From NCBI GenBank assembly GCA_029582165.1, contig CM055889.1, positions 30,480,927 to 30,544,926 of the forward strand: a stretch of DNA of 64,000 nt. Reading direction: 5' to 3'. Below the pieces are notes generated by a model. The model saw nothing but the letters and a program-made list of their open reading frames with translations. It had not been told where the DNA came from and did no database searches. A program made the position numbers and the translations under genes. This stretch comes from Portulaca oleracea. Taxonomy: Eukaryota; Streptophyta; Magnoliopsida; Caryophyllales; Portulacaceae. Shown one piece after another: positions 33,701-46,173 of this stretch (the first letter of the stretch is position 1; each line of letters starts with the position of its first letter).

Positions 33701-36700
33701 ATGTGTCCTACACATGTTTACTATCTCTTTATGTAATATGATTGACGAGATTGTGTCACTTTCCTGATTCTCTGTAGGAAAATGTGCAAATCGTTTACTC
33801 GCGTCATCAGGCTTGCCTCTGATTGCAAGGCAAATGAAGGTATATTAAATAATATTGAAATTTCAGTGCTTGAAAGGTTTGTTTTAAACTGTCAATTTGT
33901 ACATAATTAGTTACCAACATTTGATTATGAGTTATGAAAAAAAAATTCGCAAATTGAAGGGTTGTTCCTAAAGGACACAATGAATTCCTAATTGGAATTA
34001 GCTGATCTTTTTTAATTGATTCGTTGTGATATTTTAAACCGTTGAAGGTGAATGAACCTATTCGAAAACAATTGGATGGAGACAAAATTGCGTGTTTTCT
34101 GTGAAATCCATATTTCTGGCTGGATTTGTTCACAATTGCTCCATTTTTCTGAGTATTGTCCAAGCTATCAAGTTTATAGTGTCCTTTAAGTTGCTTCACA
34201 TCAATATGCAGAGGCTAGAACTAAGTTCTATATGGGCTCTTCTTGCGGCATTTGAAGATCCTCTTCCTTTGGCATTTCCATTTGAGGGAGCTTTTGTGAA
34301 AGGAATTGATGCTTTGTCATGGATGGCAAACAACTCTGCAAAACTGTTGTCTACCCAAAGCGGTCCGCAATGCTGGACCTTCTTCAGCACAGCCCCTTTT
34401 GGCAAGCGAAACAAAGTCCCACAGGTGTGCTGCCTATACATTTGGATTAACTTGACCTTGTCTGGAAATGTAATAAAGTATGTTCCAAGTCTATGTTCTG
34501 AAACTTCCATTTTTGTTTCATAGTTGACAGCTGAGAGATTAGCTAATTAAGGACACTGATGAGGTTTTCCATAAGCTAATTGCTTCTATTCGTCTCCCCT
34601 CCCTGTGGTCTAAGCAAGTGAGTGGGTGTGCATGTAATTAGTCCAAGGCTCGCAATAATTTTCAGGAATATCTTGTGTCTGATCTCTGACGATGCGGATC
34701 AAGTGTTCCTCACTCTTATCAGAGTGCATAACTTGTAGCTTACACAGCTGTGTCAAATTCCTGCTGTTTGTGTGACATTGTTTTTTACTTATTAGTTGTT
34801 TTATTATGTCATTTGTGTTCATGTTCCAATGCTGTTTCTAAGTGTAGTATGGTTACAGGAAAACATTCCTCGTCCGACAGCAGAAAAGGTGACCACAATG
34901 ATGCTGGAGGGAGTAGAGTCTGCATTAGGGCTGTCAAAAGGTTCCCTTAAGAAGCCTATCTACTCCAGAGTGCAGTTGTGGTAAGGACATGGTGTCTGTG
35001 ACTGATTAAAGCTTACAGCATATAATGCCACTGAATGAAACACATCTGCATTATGAGAGTGTCAGGTGGTTAGTAATGACCTGCAGAGTATACTGTAACT
35101 CTGGTGTCCAAGCTATTGACAAAATGGGAAAAGAAATTACTGCTATATAAGTCATGTACCTGAAAGGACAAGCTTCACAGACACCCCCCCACATAAGAAT
35201 GAAGAAGAGTTTATATTAACTGGCACTTTAAGATACTGTTGTTGTTAATGTATACAGGGGAGCAGCTCTTCCAACCAATACTCCAGGTGTCCCTTGCATC
35301 TTTGATCCACAGGGAAGAGCAGGTATATGTGGGGATTGGCTGCTAGGCTCAAGTTTAGAGGCAGCTGCTCTCAGTGGGATGGCAATGGCTAATCATGTAA
35401 GCTCAAATACAGTGCACTTAATTCAATGTTAAATATAAATTGCCTCTGGGAAAACAAAATAATGAAACAGTAACTTTTTATTTAATGTTTTGGAAGGGGT
35501 TAACTTGAGGAGCTTTAATTTGCTTTTCGTCTGTCATTTATCAATTGATTTATAAGGGATTAGGGATCACCTTAGTGCATTTGCATTTGATCCCACTTTT
35601 AGGAGGTGTAGAATAAAAATTCCCTTGGTATCGTTTGTAAAGGGGTAGGCTTTGCCCTTAACTCCCAACAACTACCAGAAAAGGCACCTTCCTGTCCTTG
35701 CAGTGGTGCCATCATTAGCCATTTCAGTCCAGTTTCTTAAATGTGAGAACCATGGGACTTTGTGGTGTTTGTCTGACATTCAGATGATTGATACCTTTAT
35801 GTTTCATGCATGAATGTTATTTTTCCATCTTATGATAGTTTGCAGCAGTAAATAATTTGCAATTTCGGTAATTGGAACTGCAGATTGCAGACTATCTACA
35901 AAATGGTGGAGCCCAGTCAGAAGAATTTGCTGTTGGATTGCATAATGAATTCCAACAGATACAGGGACATGACATTGGCCAGTTCCCTGGATTGGAGCCT
36001 GGAAAACAGGTAAGGGTTAAGGGTATCCTCTTTGTGAAATTACACTTCATAGACATCACTGGAACATATGTTCTCTGTTGATACTAATGCTTGTCATATT
36101 TTGGTGAAATGTTGACAATAGGTGTTGGAAGTGCTCATACAAACATAGAGGATAAATGTGCTGTGGTAGAATTATTCTGAAGGAAGCAAGCCCATTCAGC
36201 AATAGCTATTGTGTCTTTCAAAACATGAAATTCCTGAAAGGTTTGTTATGCACCATTAACACAATCTTACCAATTCTATGTTTCCTTGAAGCAGGGATAT
36301 CAACATCTATATTACTGTTAGTAGCGTCCAATGGCACTTCTTATGACACGGTATTGCTCGCACTTCTATTCACCAGTACCATTTCTCGCGGAGCTTGACC
36401 GTTGAACACTTGAACTGCATTGATTGTGTAGGACGAAGTATCATAGTGTTGTGAACTCTATAGGATCAATATGATTCCAGGCTCAGTATCATTGTGGGGT
36501 GAACCCCATGGTTTTGGCTCATTTTGTGGTTATGGCATTTTATTGATAATTGCACTAGCTGATGATCATCACCTTGATGGTTTTAGATTCTGAACACGAC
36601 ATTATCACTTGTTATTGAGACGATGGTACTTGGGATTAATGCCATGTCTTTCTCACAGGTTTTTTTCAAGTGTAAAAGCAATAGCCGGGTCGTGTAAACT

Positions 36701-36908
36701 GTAAACTGTAAACTGCATCATGTTATAAAAATCTTCTCAACTTGGATTTGGTGTGCTTTGAAACAATGAAACGTGAAGATGAAGAACCCCCTTTAGTCAT
36801 TTACACATCCTTATTGTAGGATGTATTAATATGTAACAGTTGATTCTCTTGCAGCTGTATGTTTCCTCTAAGTACAAAGTTTCTTTATGTTACAAGTTTT
36901 GTTCCTAA
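30738..36908 (+). CDS. FAD/NAD(P)-binding oxidoreductase, renalase-like, probably plastid
   Basis: Nine exons are inferred: 30738-31085, 31699-31968, 32077-32203, 33778-33839, 34212-34424, 34859-34980, 35258-35396, 35884-36009 and 36855-36908. All have GT-AG borders and phases that agree, giving about 486 residues. Residues 1-60 are rich in Ser, Arg and Lys with few acidic residues, like a chloroplast transit peptide. The Rossmann motif [17 protein letters not shown] spans about 89-105, with the acidic end of the second strand in [16 protein letters not shown] follows in exon 2. Exon 7 carries [20 protein letters not shown], the C-terminal FAD-contact motif of amine-oxidase/renalase-like folds. 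It resembles Arabidopsis At3g04650 from memory. The substrate is unknown. The last exon is the weakest call; without it, read-through after 36009 would stop at 36080. Confidence 0.85.
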
Positions 36909-37770
36909 AGATTGTGGTTTATCAAAAACTACACTCTTACAAATCAAGTACAACACAGCAAGGCTTTTGAATTGCCGTTCAATATTAATGACCAATCTTG
37001 TAAGAGCCCACCCAAATCAGCATGAAGTGCACATAACCATTGAAACTTTGTCATTTGAACATTCAGTTGTACAGCATAGAGTTTTCAGAGTGAGACGGAT
37101 GTCTTTTCGTGAAAAACATCACCAACACGGAGCCATCAAGCAAAATAAATTTCAAGTTTCCAAAATCTCCACCATACTATGACACCTATATTTCACTGGA
37201 TTCATAACAAAAAATTTGTGCAAAACAATATGATAGAACATCTTCACACCATAGTACAAACTATTCCAGAAGAAATCAGTGCTACCACACTACCACTGAC
37301 CAAACCCAGCTGAATAACTGGTAGTTGAAACCAACATAAGCATTTAAAACTGAATACAAACCAAACATTTAAATTCACCAACTATCCAGAGCTAAGGAAA
37401 GCAAAATGCATATGCTAAGGAAAGGTAAGCTAAGAGAACTCCTATAATTAAACACCAGGCCTAGCTGCTTATAGAGAAATGGCGAAGAGAAAGGAAAGCA
37501 AAAACAAAAGTTTAATCTTGCTGAGCTGTTTTTTTTTTTATTTTTGCCTTATTGGTGTTTTGGTGTTCTTTCATATTTTTTTTTCTTTGGATGCCTAGCT
37601 GTTTCTTTGAAGTTGTATGCATCTGTGGCGATCTTGAACTCGATTTGGACTTTGAATAATAAAAAAAAAAAACCCAAGCCATATGAAGTGTGCAACTTAA
37701 AATAACAAAAGAAATGCTTGCCATTCAACCGATGAACATATATAGGAAGCCATAAAGGCCAAACATCAAA
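36909..37770. other. 3' flank and spacer, no gene
   Basis: AT-rich with short runs of A or T. A 107-codon plus frame (36859-37182) overlaps the last exon of the FAD gene in another frame and shows no domain. Confidence 0.4.
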
Positions 37771-38335
37771 GATTTATTTGGATCAATTAGACATTAAAAT
37801 CATTTTCCCATTTTCCCTTGTTTGGTGTAAAAAATTGTGAAAAAATTATTTCAAGGGAAAATGATTTCCCCACTTCACAAAGAATTTCCTGAGCCCAACC
37901 CAGGATAGTTGGATTTTCCCTCAGTTCCTCTCGATACTTGTTTGTCACACACCCGCTCTTGTGCACAAGCTAATCCCCCCGCCGCACACAATTAACTTCT
38001 CTCTCCCCTCTATCTTACGCACCCACTTAATCCCCCCCCCCCCTTCTTTCTCCCTCTCTCTATCTCTCTCTAACTCTCCCTCTCTTACACACCCGCCCAC
38101 CCATTATAACTCCTCCCTCCCTCTCTTACACACCCATGTTACTCTCTCTTGTGCACCGAGTTTAATCTCTTGCGCACACATTATCCACAAACTTTAAAAA
38201 CTTATACAGAAAATTCATTTCTTTTGTACCAAACATGTGAAAATATCAACTGAAAATTCATTTTGCAGGAAAACCATTTTACTAGAAAACCCATTTTCCA
38301 AAAAAGTGATTTTACCTTGAACCAAACAGACCGAA
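37770..38335. mobile_element. possible MITE with degenerate ends enclosing a CT-rich tract
   Basis: The left ttggatcaattagacattaaaatcattttccc and the inverted right tttggttcaaggtaaaatcacttttttgg share the gg.tcaa...taaaatca pattern. Between them 37940-38165 is a pyrimidine-rich tract with a C run near 38032 and repeated cacaccc. No duplication is visible. Confidence 0.35.
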
Positions 38336-39578
38336 GCCAATGTCATAGTTCGTACATGGCAACATCAAATGTCAATGACGCAAATTGAAGCTAACACTAC
38401 CTGTGTGAAAAATCAATGTAAATTTTACCAGGTGCATATGGAAGACAAATCACAAGTATGAAATGCAATATCACTCTGAATCAAGTCGTAAGGAAGTGAA
38501 CATGCATACTGATGAAATACCAAACATTATCCCTTCTTTTGCCTTGCTATTCAGTTTCCAAGTTCAACCACTAAAAATTCATAACTTGAACAATTTTCCT
38601 ATTATTGATAATCCACTTAATTTGACACAATCAATAATAATACACCTCCATATACTACATAGGTTGCACCCCACATGACAGAATTTAACTAAGAGATTTG
38701 TTCCCCGTCTATGGGCAGGTGAAAGAATTTGACTAACAGAATACACCTATTGCATTCCTCCATGGATGGGCAGGTCAAAGATCAAAGCGATAGTATCATG
38801 GCAAAAGGCAGTGCAACAAAGTTTTGACTTTTGACCACTCCTTTTGAACCACATTTGCTCATATAGATATAAAGAAAGAGATCAACTTTTTTTTAATAAA
38901 AAACAAGGGGTTCACTTACAAAGTGTAAAGTTGATATATTTTTAGTAGCCAATAGCATCAAGTTCAACAGATAAAAACACAAATTAGTAAATAGAAGATA
39001 CAAAGAGGGAGTTTAGCTTGGACAACATGGTTTTTTACCTTCTTGCTTCTTTCAATGTAGTAGGTAACAAGCAATTCTTTCATCTTCTATTTCCACCAAA
39101 CTAGTAGCTCGAGAATTTCCCATAGAAATCACTTTCATACCCGAAAGAGAAGTTGGCATTTTGCAAGGAGATAAGGAAAGAGAAAGTCATGAGGTCATGG
39201 CACGACTATCGCATATAACTCTTGGACATGGACATACAATAGCATGGATCAATAAGGAACTTATATTCTGCTTTTCAACTTCCCTCACAACTGAGCCTTT
39301 TAAAAATTAAAATAACAAAATAAAAGAAAAGAAAAGAATAGTACCAATACAGACAATACCCATAATAATACAAGCTTTTGCAGATTGGACAAGAACTACA
39401 ATGCAGTTGGATATTTCAAACATAAATCCAAATCATAGTTGACAGCCTATAGATATACGTCATATTCAGCTCAATTAGCATGTAGATGTAAGAAAAGTTC
39501 AAAACAAGGAATGATTAAATCCCCAGAGAAGAGGAATTAAAATGAGAGAATTGAGAAAATACGAAGAAAATCACTAAC
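38336..39578. other. AT-rich spacer, possible introns or exons of an unrecognised minus-strand gene
   Basis: At 39045-39085 the minus strand reads MKELLVTYYIERSKK between an AG and a GTAAAA, which could be an exon. No protein family is recognised. Confidence 0.25.
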
Positions 39579-39684
39579 TTTGCTCTGTGCCTGCATTCGT
39601 TTTCTGAACCACATCCCACATTGAATAGAGACGTCTGATGTTCCTAGTGACCGAATCCATCAATGGATCATTCATCAAAGGCAT
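39579..39684 (-). CDS. possible first exon of an unrecognised gene
   Basis: From an ATG at 39684 the minus strand encodes MPLMNDPLMDSVTRNIRRLY and then SMWDVVQKTNAGTEQ. The next bases, GTTAGT, are a donor-like site at 39578. The composition is protein-like and the start is preceded by a short CT-rich leader. I do not recognise the family, and the downstream exons are not certain. Confidence 0.3.
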
Positions 39685-40243
39685 GGCAAACGACGAAGAA
39701 AGGTAGGCGGAGGATTGAAAATTTCTCAGAATTGTAGAGTGGGATCCTGGAAGTTTTGGGGTTAGTTACAAGGGAGGGGGATTTTAGGTTGAGTAGAAAC
39801 CTGGAAGAGGAGAAAGAGCCTGGAAGAAGAATATCAAAATTGGGGAGTGGGATGCTGATGAACAACCCAGGTACTTCTAATTGTGCAGAGTTAAAGGGAC
39901 TTTTTGATGTGGTCATTGTAACACAGGCAGCCTAGTACATAAAAATGTGCCTGAAAGTCATGAAGGGCTAAATCTTCCTCCTGTCTTTGCATCCAAAGAG
40001 CCAAAACCTTGAAATGATAAGATCACAGGATGCAGGGGACATTACATAGCTTGACATAACATCAAGAAACCAATCTGACTAGCTGTAATACCAGCCAGCT
40101 AGCCAGGATAAGCATAATGGACCTCTGCATTAGACACATCTGAAGATTATTTCACTGAAGCAAATTGACCATAGAAAATTAGGTTAAACTGAAACTTCGA
40201 GTGGCCAATGGGAATTGCTACAGAGCATATCACACATCCATTG
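39685..40243. other. 3' flank of the PPR gene / 5' flank of the possible exon
   Basis: No convincing coding sequence. The 82-codon minus frame at 39668-39916 overlaps the proposed start of the neighbouring exon in another frame. Confidence 0.35.
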
Positions 40244-42592
40244 TCACCAATAATCCCCACAGGAACAGTTCCCTTCCTTGAAGTGATGAAAACGGTTAGA
40301 ATCTCTGACAATAATATCTCTCTGTGTAATCTTCGAAATATACTTGGTCCAACTGTGGCAATCTCCACAAACCCTCAAATTTTTAAAAATTCTTAGAGTG
40401 GTTTTGGGAGGGGTGCTAATTAGACCGAACACAATAGCCAATCTCTCACTATGACTTGAAAGAATTAGCTCCTTCTCATCCTCTTCAACATCCTGAAGCA
40501 CAAAGCTAAAGTCTGGAGTATAGCCATGGCTCTTAGCTGCTTCAGTTTGAATTATTAACTCCCTGTAGATTTCATCACATAATGGATGAGACTTGTTACC
40601 AGAGTAGAATACATCAACCTTGTTGTTCACTTCAGTTGAACTCCACCCAGGAGTCTTTTTCAATCCCCTACTTGAAGCTATTGACCTCACCTCATTGACC
40701 CTCTCCCATTTCCCAGCATTTGCATAAATATTTGAAAGTAAAACGTAGTACCCAACATGCTGTGAATCAACAGCAAACAATTCATCAGAAGCAATTTTAG
40801 CCAGTTTAATATGACCATGAATTCGACAAGCAGCAAGAAGAGCACCCCAAATAGAAGCATCTGGCCACAATGCCATACCTTTGATGAACTCATAAGCCCT
40901 CTCTAACAACCCAGCTCTGCCAAACAAGTCCACCATGCAGCCATAGTGCTTCAAACTAGGACTGATTCCATACTCTTCCTGCATCACATGAAAGCACCAT
41001 TGACCTTCATCTACAAGTCCTGAATGGCTACAAGCAGACAGCAATGATAGAAAAGTTATATGATCTGGATCCACTCCTTCCTGCTGCATTTCTTGAAAGA
41101 GCTTGAGGGACATGTTGCCATGTCCATGGATCCCATGGCAGGATATAATGGCATTCCAAGGAACAGGGCTTGTCCTTGGAATCTCATAGAATAACGACAA
41201 TGCAGTATCTAATCTTCCACATTTGCCATACATATCAACAAGGCAGGTACCCACAAAACTATCCAAGTGACAAGGCGTCTTAATGATGTGCCCATGAAGT
41301 TTCATACCTTGTTGTAGGGCCCCCAGATGGGAATAAGCTGGGAGCACGCTTACCCAAGTCCCTTGGTTGGGAATGTATTCCACACAGGATTCCAACTTAC
41401 AGAATGCATCTATAGCCTCACATGCCAAGCCATTTTGTGAGTAACCCCCGATTAAGGTGTTCCAAGAAATAATATCTTTTGCAGGCATATCTTCAAAAAC
41501 CCTTTGAGCATAATCTAACTGTCCTAATTTTGCATACATGTCCAGTACAGCGTTACCCATTACGATACTCTCCATGAGATGAGGCCTCCTTATGATAAAT
41601 CCGTGGAGCAATCTGCTGTTTTGATGATCCCCAAGTTGAGCAACACTTGAGGCAAGACTCATTAGTGTCAATACATCAGGCTGAAATCCATGGCATTGCA
41701 TTTCCCTGAAATGTTCAATAGCACATACTGGCTTATCATTCTGCTCGTATGCAGTAATGATTGTGTTCCATGAAACCAAGTCCTTAGCGATTATAGTATC
41801 AAAAATACTTTTTGCAAGCTGTAGATGGCCAAATTTTGCATACATATTAATCAAAGCATTGGAGACAAACACATCACGCTCTAAACCATGCTTTATTGCA
41901 TATAAATGGATCAAAACTCCACCCAAGAGGTCACCAACCTGAGCAAAAACAGGAAGAACACTAGCTATAGTTACTGAGTCCAGATTTATGGCCCCCAATC
42001 TCATTTTTCCAACAAAATCTAATGCTTCGGAGAGATTTCCATTTAGACAATATCCAGATATCATTGCATTCCAAGAAGCTGAATCTCGGAAAGGCATACT
42101 CTCAAACAAGCCTCGTGCATCAGTTGCAAAACCAAACTTGGAATACATGTGAATCAAGGAAGCAGCCACAAAAACATCCCACACAAAACCAAGTTTGAGA
42201 ACCAAACAATGAATTTTCTTTCCATCAACCAGGTTCTCACAAACCTTTAAGACAGGAGGGAATGTGTAATTATCAGGTGGAACCTGAGAAGATGATGTCA
42301 ATTCACAAAAGCAACTTAAGGCCTCTCTAGAATAGCCAGTGCGGACATATGCAGCTATCATTGAATTCCAAGTGTAAGAATCTTTGGAAGGGATACTATC
42401 AAAGATTTTACGAGCAAAATACAAGTCCCGATGATGGGCATAAAGGTTAAGGAGCCGAGTGCTAACATACACACTTTGCACTGTTCCAGATACCACAAGA
42501 TGAGCATGGACCTTTTTAACAGTTTGTGCACTGAAGCAATACCGGAATAGATGCTCAATGTCAACTTTTTTTCTGCTCAATCTTGAACCCAT
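40244..42592 (-). CDS. PLS-class pentatricopeptide repeat protein with E/E+ and DYW domains
   Basis: A single uninterrupted frame of 782 codons runs from ATG 42592 to the stop at 40244. It carries tandem PPR motifs of the P, L and S types (for example YTWNSMIAAYVRTGYSREAL, SWNAMISGYCLNGNLSEAL, SWNTLIGGYSQNGLACEAI), then an E domain (PGWSSTEVNNKVDVF) and a DYW deaminase domain. Catalytic-type HSE is in SSHSERLA, zinc-ligand CGDCH is in LRVCGDCHSW, and the C terminus is CSCGDYW. Such proteins carry out C-to-U editing of organellar RNA. It looks closest to Arabidopsis At4g33990 (EMB2758), recalled from memory. The frame stays open upstream past a TTG at 42649. An acceptor-like TTTTATGTAG at about 42672 leaves room for a short 5' exon, so the start is the main uncertainty. 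Confidence 0.92.
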   Translation of the reverse strand: MGSRLSRKKVDIEHLFRYCFSAQTVKKVHAHLVVSGTVQSVYVSTRLLNLYAHHRDLYFARKIFDSIPSKDSYTWNSMIAAYVRTGYSREALSCFCELTSSSQVPPDNYTFPPVLKVCENLVDGKKIHCLVLKLGFVWDVFVAASLIHMYSKFGFATDARGLFESMPFRDSASWNAMISGYCLNGNLSEALDFVGKMRLGAINLDSVTIASVLPVFAQVGDLLGGVLIHLYAIKHGLERDVFVSNALINMYAKFGHLQLAKSIFDTIIAKDLVSWNTIITAYEQNDKPVCAIEHFREMQCHGFQPDVLTLMSLASSVAQLGDHQNSRLLHGFIIRRPHLMESIVMGNAVLDMYAKLGQLDYAQRVFEDMPAKDIISWNTLIGGYSQNGLACEAIDAFCKLESCVEYIPNQGTWVSVLPAYSHLGALQQGMKLHGHIIKTPCHLDSFVGTCLVDMYGKCGRLDTALSLFYEIPRTSPVPWNAIISCHGIHGHGNMSLKLFQEMQQEGVDPDHITFLSLLSACSHSGLVDEGQWCFHVMQEEYGISPSLKHYGCMVDLFGRAGLLERAYEFIKGMALWPDASIWGALLAACRIHGHIKLAKIASDELFAVDSQHVGYYVLLSNIYANAGKWERVNEVRSIASSRGLKKTPGWSSTEVNNKVDVFYSGNKSHPLCDEIYRELIIQTEAAKSHGYTPDFSFVLQDVEEDEKELILSSHSERLAIVFGLISTPPKTTLRIFKNLRVCGDCHSWTKYISKITQRDIIVRDSNRFHHFKEGNCSCGDYW

Positions 42593-44875
42593 ATAGTGAA
42601 GGTGGCAAATGATCTGAAATGTCGATACTGATCTCAACAGTTTAACCAAGCCATTGCGCTGATCTACATAAAATAATGATCATCATTTTGTCTAGGAATA
42701 AAAATATATATCAAGATGTCCATCCAATATCAAAGCATGAACAAGAAATCCCTAATCATGTTGTTAGGCTTATGAATACATCAGAAAACAATTCATTAAG
42801 AATAAAAAATCTGAAAAAAGTAAAACCAATGGCTTAAATCTACAAGAAAGAAAACGAAGCCAACCCCTCACAGATGAAAAACTCCGCATCATCATTCCCC
42901 TTAAGCCATACATGCCAAAAGACAGGAAGCAAAGCAATCCCCTGATAGATTTCTTCAACTTTCCCATTTCCACTAAACTGCCAATAGATCGTGTTCTTGT
43001 CCAAAGACTCCATACTCCTGATAGTAAGTAGTAAACCAATCCTATAAAGAAAGCAGCACCAGATCCAGAAATTCAACATCAAGCTCTTAATAACCCAGTC
43101 GTCCCAAAAGAAAGAGATACCAACCACAACCATGTACTTTACCCCCCATCCAAAACAGATAGCTCACCTTCTTGCCTAACTTGACTTGTTGATGGAACTG
43201 GGTTTAGCCACTTTAGAAACCCCAACCTAAAACAAAACACAAAACAAACTATGCAAATGAGTCGAAAAACTCAGTACACCTACCCCTGAACAGTCAAATA
43301 GGCTTAGCAGATCACTTTATTTTGCGCATTTCAAATCGATTTGCAAACAACGGCAAAGAAGAAACAGATAAATAACACTTACTAAATAGAATGGGTAAAT
43401 AAATAAATAGCTGAGCTCACAATTAGCAATAAAGTATAAATTCATAATGAAAGTGGTTCCCTACACGCGATCATAGGACTAAATCCTTCATATGCGCATA
43501 CCCGGACCGATCGGGAGGTCCGGACAGAGGTAACCGGTTGACACTGCCAGGTTATGAAGTGAGTAGTGCACTTTGGAACCCAATAATTTGGGCGGAGCCA
43601 CATTAAAAAGAAAAGAATGTGAGACATTGACCTTTTGAAATTAAATAACATAAAAAAAAATTTTACTAAAACTTCAAATGAAAGAATTTGAGAAGAGTTC
43701 AGGCAATATGCGTACCTTACAACGAACTAATACAAGTAGTGACTTGAGGACTTGGGAGGCTCGAACGAGGAGGAGCAACGACCGTGAGAACTCTTGCAAA
43801 ATAAAATAGATACAAACAAGAAGTTTGAATTACTCTCTTTTTTCCCTTTTTGGAGTGCTCTTCAACCTAAGGAAAGAGGGGAAATTTCTCCATGGAAAGA
43901 TTTTAAATAACCTATGATTTTTACGGGGTTTCCGCAGATCATAACTTGGTATGTAAAGATTGAATGAACACGAGCAGTTCGATTATGGACAACTCAACCT
44001 ATGGCCGACAACTTTTCTGTTGAACCTAGACACGGAGGAACTTTGGAAAACCACCCACTTAACTTTTGTGCACCAATTGAGACCTAAGTCCAAATGCTCA
44101 TACCTTGAGATATACAAGACGAAATTTCGAAACTCCAAAACCAGGTGAACACTATCGCCTAGGACTATCTTCAGACCCAAAACTTCTGTCAAAATATGTT
44201 GGGTTTGAGCCCGGAAATTTCCAGATTGCTAACTTTCCAAATAACTGTCTAACTTACCTAGCCTATCTACTCCACCCATCCACTGTATTTCTTTGCATAT
44301 GCCATAACTTGATACCACTCCCTTTTTTTGAATTGACAAAGACTTTTGGGGACTTTTATCTCATCATCAATTAACAGAGTACCCTTTACTCAACCCATAT
44401 CTCACTCCACTTACCTATTACCTTTACATGCAGCAGTGCTTTAAATAACCCTTATTATTAATACATGCATCTCAAAGAATGTAGGTTCTGGCCTATTCCC
44501 ACTAATCAAAGCAAAATCTATAACAATTTCTTGCATAATATCATCATAAAAATTCCCACATGCATCATAATCCACTAACCCTTATCAATTATGAAAGTGA
44601 TTTGACTATAATCCAACATGCAACTACTATGTGTCTCTAATGACCTCAATCTTTTCAACATATCTCAAGGTATTGCGTCATCCACCCCCAAATTCCTCAA
44701 GAATGCAACCCAAAATTGACTAATTAACCTTAAATTCATCACAGTAATCAGAAATACAGCCCAAAAAAAATCTGAAAGTTGGGTTTTAGTAATCATATTC
44801 AGCCATAAATTCCTTTTTATTAACAGATAATTGAAGGAAAGAAAGAAAACATACAACTAAAAGTTAGGGTTTGAA
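42593..44875. other. 5' flank of the PPR gene, no clear gene
   Basis: Possible 5' leader exons on the minus strand are suggested by a GTACGC donor-like site at about 43715. A segment at 42850-43130 (minus) has a Trp/Phe-rich frame that faintly resembles LINE zf-RVT. Neither is firm. Confidence 0.3.
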
Positions 44876-45062
44876 TTACCAGAGGAAGGAGAGGAAGGAG
44901 GGCAGAGGCCCGCTGCAGATGTCGCCTAGGCTGGCGGCAAACGCCCGAATCAAGCGAGGGAGGGAGGCAGAATCGGCTGAGGCCAGGTGAGAGAAGAAGG
45001 AGAAATTAGCAGTCTTGAGATGGAGAGTCAGGAATGGAGGCCTGGAGTAATTAACTAGCAGT
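44876..45062 (-). other. GC-rich segment, possible transcript leader
   Basis: This AG/GC-rich block differs from the AT-rich surroundings and is open for 63 codons on the minus strand without recognisable motifs. Its position and orientation would suit the 5' untranslated exon of the PPR transcript, but no splice link is proven. Confidence 0.25.
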
Positions 45063-45067
45063 AACAT

Positions 45068-45908
45068 CCAATTTCTTACTTTTTTTCAAAAATACCATTC
45101 AACTTTTTTTCTTATCAACCCTACCATTAGAAGTGAAAATATTTGTCAATTATACCATCCATTCCAAAAATAAACTGGTTTTACCCCCAATTACCAGCAA
45201 AACACCTAATTTAAAAAAATTAAATTTTGAAAAATCCCTTTCACATTCAGTATTCGTCTGTCATTCTAAAACTCATGCTTAGTTTCTGGTAAAATTTTGT
45301 CTGACTCAAGAATTTTCGATTCGAGAAAAATTAGGTCTGGACATAAATTTTTCGTACGAATTTTGATATTGACCGAATATTCAGACATAAAACTTTTCTT
45401 TTTTCTATTGTCCGAACCCGGTTTTAGCTTCACGCAAATTGTCCTACCTGAAATAAAACAAAAACCATATATGAATTTCTAGTCCGAATTTGACATTGAC
45501 CAAATTTGTCCGACTCAAATTTATCTGAACCCAAATTTTTGACACTAGTTTCTCATGTCCCTCTTTCTCCCTCTCAAGCTCTCAGTCTCCATTCTCTCTC
45601 TCCCCATCCTTACCATTGTCAGTAAAAATTAGAAACCAACCCGAATTTCAGTGGGTATTGTAGATTTTGAGATTCCATCTTTCAGGTAATTTAATTTTGC
45701 TAATTTGAGATGGAATTTTAGTGGTGTAGGAGCCATCTCTCTCTCTCTCCTCTCTCTCTCTACAAGCTTATATAACGTTTTTAGTAGATAGTAGGTCATT
45801 TTGGAAGGAGTGGTACTTTTGACAGAAGTATTTACATATAATGGTACAGCTAGTAAAAAAATAAGTAGAGTGGTATTTCTGACAAAAAATAAAAAATTTG
45901 ATGGCATG
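45068..45908. mobile_element. non-autonomous MULE-like element with long TIRs, about 840 bp
   Basis: The left arm (ttactttttttcaaaaataccattcaac...accattagaagtgaaaatattt...taccatccattccaaaa) is inverted at the right (ttttggaaggagtggta...aagtatttacatataatggtac...gagtggtatttctgac). The arms are about 100 bp long. The flanks gcagtaaca and gcagttaag might be a decayed 9-bp duplication. The interior includes TCTCTC microsatellites and ttcgacccgaattt-type phrases and has no gene. Confidence 0.6.
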
Positions 45909-46173
45909 AGCAGTTAAGAACTCGTCAGGAATGAAACTCAAGAGTGAGATGAAGTTTTAAGATTTAAATGAAATTGAGTTTATGTTTGAGAACCCATATT
46001 TCTTTTGAGAAAATGTTTGAGAACCCATATTAATTTCTCACAAAAATCTGCCCTTAGCTGTCGTAATACGAACAAATTATATTTAGCCCCCCATCATTTA
46101 TTGGATAAAGAGGATTTACCCCCAAGTATGAGAAATTGTTTTTATCCTGCCTGAACTCCAATATTTATATTTA

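Noticed and set aside
33807..34199. 130-codon minus-strand ORF
   Set aside because: It lies across an intron of the FAD gene and shows no domain.
42770..43133. LINE zf-RVT remnant on the minus strand
   Set aside because: Only a vague Trp/Phe-rich likeness; no HLFxDC-type motif, so not listed as a feature.
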